Of a DNA stretch of 64,000 nucleotides, positions 1-10,040 are shown piece by piece. Source of the DNA: Chondrosia reniformis (lineage: Eukaryota > Porifera > Demospongiae > Chondrillida > Chondrillidae); the NCBI GenBank assembly GCA_947172415.1, contig OX359190.1, positions 2,852,001-2,916,000 of the forward strand, in the 5' to 3' direction. A model generated the notes under the pieces. It worked only from the letters and a program-made list of their open reading frames with translations. It was not told the DNA's origin and searched no databases. Position numbers and translations under genes: made by a program. How positions within the stretch are numbered: the stretch's first letter is position 1; every line of letters begins with the position of its first letter.

Positions 1-106
1 ATTTAACTTAGTTTGTCAAAAATAATTTCAGGTTAACACTTAACACTTTTAAGTAGAAAACTATATTAACTCTTACAAAAATGTACTTCTTATTGGATAG
101 GTGGAA

Positions 107-526
107 GACACTAGCTTGAAGGAGCAAGACAAGAAAGACACTAGCTTGAAGGAGCAAGACAAGAAAGACACTAGCTTGAAGGAGCAAGACAAGAAAGACA
201 GTAGCTTGAAGGAGCAAGACAAGAAAGACACCAGCTTGAAGGAGCAAGACAAGAAAGACACCAGCTTGAAGGAGCAAGACAAGAAAGACACTAGCTTGAA
301 GGAGCAAGACAAGAAAGACACCAGCTTGAAGGAGCAAGACAAGAAAGACAGTAGCTTGAAGGAGCAAGACAAGAAAGACACTAGCTTGAAGGAGCAAGAC
401 AAGGAAGACACCAGCTTGAAGGAGCAAGACAAGAAAGACACTAGCTTGAAGGAGCAAGACAAGAAAGACACCAGCTTGAAGGAGCAAGACAAGAAAGACA
501 GTAGCTTGAAGGAGCAAGACACCTCT
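107..526 (+). repeat. 30-bp minisatellite, coding-type, about 14 copies
   Basis: Fourteen near-identical 30-base units (core ACTAGCTTGAAGGAGCAAGA). On the plus strand one frame is open and reads DTSLKEQDKK repeated, a charged, helix-prone decapeptide; the other two plus frames hit stops in every unit. The stretch is preceded by a possible acceptor (GGATAG, ending at base 100) and could be an exon of the coiled-coil gene downstream. However, its open frame ends at TGA 527-529 without an obvious donor before it. It may be a 3' end, a decayed exon or a plain minisatellite. The minus-strand open frames across it (LLLQASVFLV-type) are its mirror image. Confidence 0.8.
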
Positions 527-811
527 TGACTTACGTAGGTAGGATCATATATAGGAATGTACAGCAAGTTAACATATATCATGTATGTAGGTGTGTATAA
601 GGAAAACACCTAAATTGTCATATATGCATTCAGGATCTTAAGATCCGGTGTTGAATGTTTGTGTTTATGTACATTATATATAGTAGGCAGCAAATTGGAT
701 TTACAGCATAAGCTAACACTGTATACAGGTTTTTATGAATTTTTTAAATCCTTCTACAAATGATATACATCTCACTTCCATTGATATATGCTCTGTTGTG
801 TGTATATACAG

Positions 812-3245
812 ACGGAAGTAGCTGATTCAAGCAGCAAAGGAACAGAGACACAACAGAAAAACAGACATCTTGAGGTATGAAGACACTGGAGAGGATTTAT
901 AATGTGTTATTTGACTTACAGGCTCTTAATATTGTAGGAGAGGATAGCTGAACTGACCAGAGAACTGAGAGACACTCAGAAAGACAATCTACAACTGAGA
1001 GAACTTATTACTGAATTAAAGGAATCCAAAAGTGAATTAAAGGATTCCATTTCAGAATTGAGGAAAATAAATTCAGATTTAAACAGCCAGACTACTGTAA
1101 GCATCACTCTTGACATGTAATCAATACTGTACATATGTTATTTAATTTACATATAAAATCTCTTAATATTGTAGGAGAGGATAGCTGAACTGACCAGAGA
1201 ACTGAGAGACACTCAGAAAGACAATCTACACCTGAAAGAACGTAATACAGATTTGAAGGAGTCCAACAACCAGTCTACTGTGAGTGTTACTCTTGAATGT
1301 AATGAACATTTTATTTGATCAATCCTCTTATATTGATGTAGGAGAAGATGGCTGAACTGACCAGAGAATTGAAAGATGCTCAAACGAATGTAGAGAAATT
1401 AGAAATTTCTAAAAAACACCTGGAACAACGTATCAATGACTTAAAGAAAACCAATTCTCTTTTGGATAAAGGCAATTCTGAATTGGAGGTAATTCATTGT
1501 TTTGATACGTAGAATTCATTTTTAATGTCTATATATATATAGAGAGATAAGTAGTATTGATAAGTGTTCTAATGAGCTAAATTAATACTGTATGTACATG
1601 TGAATATGTTATTGCATGTTAATCGATAGCACTTTGTATGTTCATGTATATGTCAGATACATTCACATCTAGTATATATAATTGATTGACAACATGTATA
1701 TGTATGGTAATATAGACTAGACTTCAGCAGCAACAGCAAAGTACAGAAAGAGTTGCAAAGTTACAAGAGGAGAACATTAAACTGAGAGAAGAGAAGGTAT
1801 TGCATTTCCCTATTACTATATATACTCTGGAGTGATTATGGGTACTTCCTTTTATTCTCAACTACCACATAATGTAAAGTGGGATTGTTTGGGACAACTC
1901 TACTATTGTCATTAGGAAAATGTTTTTCTCAAGTTTGATTGTGAAGTACATTATCCTAATTGTAATCATGTGTAAAGTAACAGGACCTTTCAGGGGGTGA
2001 TTGTAGTGGAAATATATCCAACTTAGCTATACTCCTGCAGCTGCAAACAATAATCTAATTTTCTTTGTAAATATGGATAATAAATTATAATTACATTTGA
2101 TTCCGTAATTAGTATTAGTTTGAAATTTCGCCTGACAACTAAAAAACTTGTAGTCATGGCAACAGAAGACCCTTTTATTTCCACAGGATGATGCTTGCAT
2201 GAGCCAGGTTTAATAATTACAAGAGTTGCACATCCAACGTTCACCTCAGGGAAAATTTCACATTGATATGAAGTTCATTGTAGGAGTTAGAAGTGTAATA
2301 ATTATATCCCAAATTACCCCGTGTTAACCTAAACAAACGTATGTTCACCTTTTAATATGAAACCAGTACAAGATGTAATAATGCCTATAGTAAATATATA
2401 AATTTTACCTTCCTAAAAAGGTCTAGATATTTATCCACTGTCCACATTAGTAGTAAGCATGATACGTATATATGTATGAATGACAAGAAGTGCCTATGTT
2501 GACTATGATTGTATAGATTTCATTTTTGAGCAAGATTTCCATTTTCCATTCCTACCTGTATAGAGCTTTCTTGAAGGTTCCTTGAAAGAAACGGAAGAGA
2601 GAAGGAATGCTTTGGAAGAAGAAAAAGCTAAAACCGAAAAGCAAGCTGAAGAGTTGAGGAGTAATATGTTGGGAAAGGTTGAAGGATTTGGTGCCATGTT
2701 AGAAGAAATGAAGAAATCCTTAGACGTGTTAGAAGGTTAGATTTTGTAGTGCTATTTTGCAAAAAAAGTTTAGACTTGATTTATTCAATTCCTTTCCCAT
2801 TTTAGAAAAGCAAAATAAAGACGAATTAATGAGGTGAACTATTGTATACAATTCATGCACCATGCACTATGAAAAATGGCTGATATTTCTTTATTTTATA
2901 AACCACTATTTTGATGGTTTTGAGTAAAGATATCTTTTTCACAGAACTGAAATGAAAACTAGACACATGGCTGTAGTGCAAAGAACAATTATTGATGAAG
3001 TGCCTCAGAAGTGGAAGGGAATAGCAACTTACCTTGAATTTGAACTAAACAAAATTGAGATAGTTGGAGCAAAGAAAAATGACAAGGAAAAATGTTATGA
3101 GATGTTGGCAGAGTGGTTGAAGCATGCTAAAGGATCTGGCGAGCTACCAAGGACCTTGAAATCCTTGCACAATGCTCTTGTTGATCGAGACTGTAGACCA
3201 GAGGCAGACAAACTCGTGGAAGAAGTTAAGAGAATGATGAAATGA
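812..3245 (+). CDS. Coiled-coil protein with C-terminal death domain (3' exons)
   Basis: Eight exons join in phase: 812-874, 938-1096, 1175-1279, 1342-1488, 1716-1796, 2564-2735, 2806-2833 and 2945-3245, ending at TGA. The first six are rich in Glu, Lys, Leu and Gln and should form a long coiled coil. Exons two to four each begin with the same sequence, E(R/K)(I/M)AELTREL, and look like an internally duplicated exon. The last exon, about 97 codons, matches the death-domain pattern: a Trp near helix 1 (VPQKWKGIA), then LAEWLKHA and LHNALVDRDC. Death domains bind other death domains in signalling complexes in the cytoplasm. The 5' end is not found; it may lie left of the window. The gene is outside the tandem array. 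Domain call is from pattern recognition only. Confidence 0.72.
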
Positions 3246-5206
3246 ATGATTACAGGTAAAAAAGTTTAGTTATAGTGTGATAGTTGTGTACTTTCAATTT
3301 GAATATTTAAAGTGTCTGATTTAATTTTGTTAATCCCATCCCTTCTGACACAGAGGTACAAGAGAGAGCTTCTTATAGAAAGTCTATTAGCTAACAAGTA
3401 GAAAAGACAAGAACACTACAGAAACAAATCCATCACAAATACATTCTTTTGTATATAATTTTGATACACACTTATGTACAATTCCACTTGGCACAATATG
3501 TATATGTAATTGAGATTGCATAAATAAATTCACTTCATGCTTTCTTTATGCCTTTCAATACGTGTGATATTAGGCATGACTCCAACTATGTATATAGTCA
3601 ATTCAATTATGGAAACTATTCACCCACCAAGTCAAAAATACTCCTCATGCATAATTGTCTAGTGATACATGCCACAGCTTAAATTCTTTAATAAATCTTG
3701 TCAGTTTAACAGGTTGCTAAATCGACTGGGGTTGGATAAATTAATGAAATTCCATTAACTTTGTGGACAGAGTACAAATTCTATAGTATATCCACTCATT
3801 GTTGACTGACATTGACTGATCATGAGAAAATTAATGATTAGACAGCATTTGCTAATATATGAAGTGAGTGAGTTAATTGCACTTGGTCATGTTTACCCAG
3901 CTATATACCTCTGAAGTTTCTTGTTACTCTATAATAAAGAGAGGAAAACTTATAAGCAAAATGTAAATGTGGGACAAATTCTTTGATAAATCCTCTCAGG
4001 GTTAAGTAGTGACCTGTGGCAGGACATTATCATTCCATAACTTTGTGTGTACTGTACTCAGTGCTTGCATGTATATATATATAGGCAGAGGTCTGTTTGC
4101 CAAAGACACCGTTCTCGTGGACAAGATTGCACATGACTTTGGTACCTCTTGGCTGGTTGCCTAGGGTACCGTCAATGTGCTCCAAGGCAACTATCCCACT
4201 ATCTCATACAAACTCATTTAGAATCCTTCAGTCATGTCTCACTAGTTATAAATCAATAGTATATTGTCATCAGTCACACATTCCATTCTTTAATTGTCTT
4301 GCATGTCTGTTGTGAGGTTAATGCAACTTTGCACTGTTGTTATTCAAACAACACCTCCTCTCTCGGAACTTTACAGAACTGTAATTATTAAAATGTATTT
4401 TCTTCACTTGCTTAAATAGTGTGTACATAAAGTTTGAAATTACCTTGTTTATATCATAGAGTACGGTAGTACTCTATAAGTAGGGATGGCCGAAAAAAAA
4501 CATGGCCGCCCTATTCAATGTATTATCAATTAACACCTCATAAATCAACAACGTTCAGATTTTCGGTTGCATTCGTGTGTTTGCAGTCGTTTTTGCATGC
4601 TTTTCTAAACGCCAAAACATGTTACGATGCTCTACAACCTTCGCAAAGTGGTTAAACCGAAATAGGCCAAATTCTGCAATTCCTCATTATTTTTTCTTCT
4701 TCTTCTTCTTCTTTTTTCAAATGAGCTAGCGCTAACATGCGAACTTACGCAGGTACATACAAATACTAAATCGTCATGAATGTTTCCGAACTAGGGAATA
4801 GGCTACCCTAGATTTCAACGCGCTCCAACCGAAGCGTGTTACTTTTGAAAATGCCAAATTTAGGGCCTCTTTGAACGCCATTTTTTAATTAAGTTTTAAA
4901 TTCTCTGTATATAAAATAAGTAACCCGAATGAGTAATATTTGTGGTACTGCCGTTACCCGCGATCGAATTTCTTAGTCGCTTTGCAGGGCCTATATACAG
5001 TCGTATTCTTAACGATTATGGACCCTTTAATATCCTAAACTGAATGTTAAAGAACGGTAGAAAACATCTTATCAAATTTGGGATCTTTTCGGACGCCATT
5101 TTTTAATTTAGAGCTCTCTATTATATCGTCTATTCTGCTACTTTATTTCGAGATTTCGCCAAGAAAACTTTCAAAACAAATATTAACAAGAAAAAAGGAG
5201 CAATAC
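3246..5206. other. Intergenic stretch, no gene recognised
   Basis: AT-rich sequence 3' of the death-domain gene. It contains short poly-pyrimidine runs (TTC/TCT at 4687-4715) and a GTAGGGATGGC block at 4482 that recurs in the foldback further right. A block at 4085-4160 reads as short open frames on both strands without flanking splice signals that convince me. Confidence 0.6.
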
Positions 5207-5571
5207 AAGTTAAATAAAAACATTCAAAAATGAAGTTAAAAGTAGGGATGGCACTATAACAGTGATTGGCACATCTAGAAAAAGTAACGAAACAAGAAAG
5301 TGATCATATGGTAAGGCTAACATTGCAGAAGTGGCATACTGAAACTTAACTATACACATCACTTCTATGTTTGGGCGCATCGATCCCTACTTCTAGTATA
5401 TCCATGATGCGCCCAAACATAGAAGTGATGTGTATAGTTAAGTTTCAGTATGCCACTTCTGCAATGTTAGCCTTACCATATGATCACTTTCTTGTTTCGT
5501 TACTTTTTCTAGATGTGCCAATCACTGTTATAGTGCCATCCCTACTTTTAACTTCGTTTTTATTTAACTTT
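5207..5571. repeat. Foldback with 149-base inverted arms
   Basis: Arms 5233-5381 and 5406-5554 are reverse complements of each other with essentially no mismatch seen, separated by a 24-base loop. Outside the core the pairing continues to about 5207 and 5571 with one small indel. The block GTAGGGATGGC occurs at 4482 and 5244 and inverted at 5538, so the foldback may be the right half of a larger non-autonomous transposon starting near 4480. The TA-rich border gives no clear target duplication. Confidence 0.8.
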
Positions 5572-5792
5572 ATATATATATGATGAAAACTTAAATGTTG
5601 GAGTTCCATTCATTCATATAACCTTAAGTGAAGACAATGAAGGGGTGTGTCCAGGCTGGAAGGGGTGTGTCCAGGCTAGAAGGGGTGTGTCCATGTGTAA
5701 GAGTTAGTGTCCAGGTATATACGTATGTGCATGTGTAGGTGCACAAACAAACAAATGTAAACAAATCATAATATCTAGTGTTACAGGCTTAC

Positions 5793-6624
5793 CATTGTTG
5801 GATCTGGTTTAGTTTCTTTGTCTGAAAACCTTCTTCATTTTTGTAGTGCTTTTGTTTCGTTTTTAAATCTTCCAACACATCATCCAACACTTTTTGTTGT
5901 GCCTGACTTATCTCATCCAATATGGTTCTGCACTTTGTACTAACTTCCTATGTAAACAAGAAGCATACCAAATCATCCAATCAAAAATCTCTTGGTTTAG
6001 GATTTGAAGCTGATTTGGAACTCTGACAGTAATCAATTATAGACAAAATATCTCATCATCCGCCACAACAAATATACACTGTAAGTAAGTAAGGAGCTAT
6101 ATGCTGCTAGGAAGGTGTACATTTCAAGCAAACCAGCTAACTGTATAGTACTCCAAAATTAACTTGTTCATAAAAATAATGAAATGATTAATTGGAATAT
6201 ACGTGTACACCAAGTACTATAGTTTGAAACATTTTCGTTGTTAAAATATTTTGTGCCATTGGCTCAAACTATGCTAGTGAAAAATATACGTATTAGTGAG
6301 CTCAATTTCTATATTGCGTGGGTGACATACGTATATAGAAACAATTGTATGCCCTTAGCCATATATAATCCTTTCCAAACTTGTGTTACACACATAATTG
6401 AAGATGTCCAGTACCAATTAATTTGGCAACTTTTAATACATTATTACTCCACCAAGAAAGAGATAAAGTACTTCATACATAAGAGTGTTTCTAAGAACTA
6501 AGTGCTTGTGTAAAGTTTATATATACCTCCAATTTCTTTTTCATTGTATCTTGTTCCACTGACCAATGGGTTTCCAGTTTGCGAATTCTTGCCCCCTCCT
6601 CTGCACTCTGTGGATTTTGTGAGT
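5793..6624 (-). pseudogene. STAT 5' stump: two coiled-coil exons only
   Basis: Exons 6527-6624 and 5793-5947 on the minus strand match the first two STAT exons found in units 2 and 3 (same lengths 98 and 155, same phases). They encode the STAT coiled-coil start. The following STAT exons are absent, because the unit's left edge at about 5724 falls in the next intron. With no DNA-binding or SH2 domain this cannot make a working STAT. It is direct evidence that the duplication breakpoint lies inside the gene. Confidence 0.85.
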
Positions 6625-7428
6625 CTAAAGTATACACACAAAGAGAAATGAAATACTGTTCTTTGACTGTAACTCAAAGGATAATCATGTCAGATACAGT
6701 ATACTGTACATACATTTAATGGGCCGTACATATGGTTTTCAACAGTGCAGATAATTTTCTAAATGGTCAAGTTCAGCAGACCCCAAGCCGACTACACTAG
6801 ACAGGTTTCACTCTAAGAGGCTGTGAGAATTGAAGCATTGCTATGGTATAGTAGTTTACAATTAATAGAATGTTTATATTCTACTAGTTGTAAACTGTAA
6901 ATAACTTAGGATAAGCTTGCAGATAACTAATAGACTTAACCAATCCTAGCAATGAGAACCTCTAGTACAAGACGGTCCATCTCTAGGTGTAATGACTTTA
7001 CAATTTTTAGTAAGTACGTAATTAGCTACTACACATGCATTAAAGATCAAGAAGAAGACTGAGCTAAGGGTCACTGGAGAAGGGTGTTACGGTATAGTGA
7101 CTTAGAGACAGAGGAGTGATTAGTAAGTACGTAATGGATAAGTAAGTGGTAGCAATACTGGCTATATCATTGAGCAATACTGGCTATATCATTGAGCAAT
7201 ACTGGCTATATCATTGAGCAATACTGGCTATATCATTGAGCAATACTGGCTATATCATTGAGCAATACTGGCTATATCATTGAGCAATACTGGCTATATC
7301 ATTGAGCAATACTGGCTATATCATTGAGCAATATACTGGCTATACCCTTGACCAAATCTAATATCTACATATAATCAAAGGAAAGTGTACTATACAATCT
7401 AGTATGATATATTATTTGTAAGACTTAC
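6625..7428. other. Spacer between STAT stump and collagen-like locus
   Basis: No exon recognised on either strand. It corresponds to 34658-35547 and 62284-63016. Relative to those copies it lacks about 62 bases after CATGTCAGAT (near 6693), consistent with loss between short direct repeats. It ends in a 22-bp minisatellite. Confidence 0.6.
7151..7345. repeat. 22-bp minisatellite, about 9 copies
   Basis: Tandem units of the form GCAATACTGGCTATATCATT plus GA, nearly identical to each other. The same unit occurs at 35272 and 62872 at the matching site, and also in a different STAT intron at 32982 and 60150. Confidence 0.95.
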
Positions 7429-8144
7429 AGTCTCTCCAGTGGGCCCTTGGTCACCATGGTTACCATCAAGACAAGAAGCACCACGAGCACCTTCCAGACC
7501 TCTTGTTCCCTGTACACCTCTCAGACCTTGTGCACCTGGTCTACCAGGAACACCTTCAACATCTCCATCAATTCCTCTCTCTCCTCTACCTCCAGTTGGA
7601 CCCTACAGGACAGCAAACACATTGAGGTTTCTAAAGATCACCTTCACATTTCAACACCCATAGCTACGTATGTATATATCCCTCTTCCATTGCTTCCAGC
7701 TGGACATCTGCTACCTATCCCATCCTAGAGTTGACATTAAATAATTATTTTCAAATAGATTAAAAAGTGCTTACATTTGACCTCTAAAGTGCTTATAATT
7801 ACCTTTAGTATATATACATTAGTGGAGTCCACAGTTAGTGTATATAGAGGTTTACTTACACATCACGACCTGGCAAATCATCAGCACCTCGGAAGCCTTG
7901 TGGACCCACTGGACCCATGTCACCTGGTTCTCCTTGGGCACCTTGGGGACCAGCACTTCCCACTGTTCTATCATCACCCATAGCCCTTCACCTCCAGCTA
8001 AACCAGGTCCACCCTCACTGCCCTGTACAGTAATAGGGAGAAGAGCACTCTAGTTGATGACAGTCTAATAATTATGCATCATAGAGTGTAAAAAAGATTA
8101 TTATTATTTTACAGACAATGCAACACTGTACAAGTCATCAAATA

Positions 8145-10040
8145 CAGTAGAACCTCGGTTATCCGAACCTCGATTAACCGGCTGCTCGGATTATCCGGCC
8201 TCGAAGGTCGCATACTCTTATTAACACCCATCGTTTGTTTAGTACACGTGCGAGTTCACAGCGAAGTGATGGCTAGTTCGAGTGGCTCTGCGAGGAAAGG
8301 GTAGCGCTTAGTTCTTCCCCTAGAGAGCAAGATAGCTATACTGGAGCGACTGAAGGCTGGAGCAACCCAAGCGCAGCTTGGGGAGGAGTACGGGATCGGA
8401 AGTTTGACCGTTGGCGAAATCAAAAAGAATGAGGCCAAAATAACATCGTTCGCGTCTAGGATGGACAGTATGGACATGAGCAAGAAAGGACGCAAGGTAA
8501 TGCGATTGGTTAATGATGACAAGCTCGATGAAGCTGTTTATCTTTGGTTCTCTCAAAAGCGGAGCCAAGACATGCCGGTAAGCGGACCCGTTCTGTGTGA
8601 GAAAGCTGCGTAGCTACACGAGCTGCTTCACGAGGGTAAATCTGAGCCTCCTTTCCAAGCTAGTAGGGGTTGGCTTTGGCGTTTTTGCCAACGTCATGGA
8701 ATACGGCAGCTCTCTTTGCAAGGAGAAAAGGTTTCTGCTGACACCACTAAGGTAGAGCCGTTCAAGAAGGAGCTACAGGAATTGTTAGAACGTGAGGCGC
8801 TGACTCTTGAGCAACTGTACAATTGTGATGAGACTGGGCTTTGCTACAGAATGCTTCCAAGCAAAACGCTTGCCTCTAGGTCAGAGAAAGAAGCTTCAGG
8901 CATGAAAAATCAGAAAGATCGTGTAACTCTGATGGCATGTTGTAACGCAACAGGGACGCACAGGTTACCTTTGATGTTCATTGGCAAAGCAAAAAGTCCA
9001 CGTTGCTTCAAAAATGTCAACAAGGAAGCATTGCCAGTCCACAACTGCTCTCAGAAAAATGCATGGGTAAACACAGAGATATTTATTGACTGGTTTCACA
9101 ACCAGTTCGTCCCTGCGGTGACAAAGCACTTGAAAGAGAAAGGCCTGACAGTTAAAGCATTGCTTGTGCTTGACAATGCACCTGCACATCCTAATGCAGC
9201 AAGCCTAGTTAGCCAGGATGGAAATATAAAAGCCATGTTTCTTCCGTCCAATACAACTTCTATTTTACAACCACTGGATCAAGGCATGCTGGAAGCCCTC
9301 AAGAGGAGGTATCGCAAGTCGCTGTTGCAGAAGTTGCTCCTAGAGGATCAAGAGGGAAGATCTATCATTCAATTTGTTAAGCAAATCAACATGAAGGATG
9401 TTGTCTACATGACAGCCTCAGCCTGGGATGATATTCCCCCACTGACGCTAGCAAGATCCTGGAACAAACTTCTACGTATTGATGACTCAAGTGAACCATC
9501 TTCATCACCAGAAGAAAGTGATCCAACTATTGCTGAGAAGCAATGTGAAGAACTTGCCCATCAACTTGATCCTAGTCTTCAAGATGAAGAGATCGCTAGC
9601 TGGATATATGAGGACTCAGATGACCAGGGCTATCAGTTATTAACGGATGATGACATTGTACAGCATGTGACACAGCAAGAGGAGGTTAATGATGAAAAAG
9701 ATGAAGATGAGAGTGAAGAAAGCCACAATATACCCAGCTGTGGAGACGTGAAGGACATGTTAGACAAATGCTCACTCTGGTACGAGAGGCAAGACGAAAG
9801 CACATCCACTTCATTGCTGTTGTTGAAACGTGTAAGAGACTTAGCAGCAACTAAGCGCTTCTTAAAGTTGAAGCAACTAAAACTGGACTCTTTTCTTGCT
9901 AAATCTCAGTAGTAATTATTGTGCATGTAATCTAATGAGTATTAAATTACATGTTCATATAGATGATTCACATATCCAGCCGTTTCACTTATCCGGCCAT
10001 AGCTTGGTCCCATTGACGCCGGATAACTGAGGTTCTACTG
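8145..10040 (+). mobile_element. Tigger/pogo-type DNA transposon, unit 1
   Basis: A 1896-bp element with terminal inverted repeats (CAGTAGAACCTCGGTTATCC at the left, its complement at the right) flanked by a TA target duplication (8143-8144 and 10041-10042). It encodes a pogo-type transposase. The same element fills the same site at 36262-38157, while the matching site in unit 3 (TA at 63746-63747) is empty. Insertion is in an intron of the collagen-like locus. Confidence 0.96.
8269..9912 (+). pseudogene. Tigger-type transposase with two in-frame stops
   Basis: About 547 codons counted from ATG GCT AGT. It has an N-terminal CENP-B-like helix-turn-helix region, then a DDE-superfamily catalytic core with three acidic residues in the contexts NCDETG, LVLDNAPAH and LQPLDQG, about 34 residues between the second and third. 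The frame is broken by TAG at 8302-8304, private to this copy, and TAG at 8611-8613, shared with the unit 2 copy. Downstream of the second stop the frame is open to TAG at 9910-9912. The enzyme would cut and paste the element at TA sites; this copy is most likely inactive. Confidence 0.92.

Noticed and set aside
8-517. Long minus-strand open frame reading Leu/Val-rich repeats across the 30-bp array
   Set aside because: It is the complement of the plus-strand decapeptide repeat. Any repeat whose length is a multiple of three stays open in several frames, and no start or splice context supports it.
4097-4315. Short plus-strand frame with an apparent acceptor (TATATATAGGCAG)
   Set aside because: Frames are open on both strands for about 80 bases, with no donor, no partner exon and no family I recognise.
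7439-7728. Plus-strand Pro-rich frames opposite the Gly-X-Y exons
   Set aside because: Antisense of Gly-X-Y codons gives Pro- and Ser-rich peptides by composition alone. Splice sites and triplet phase support the minus strand.
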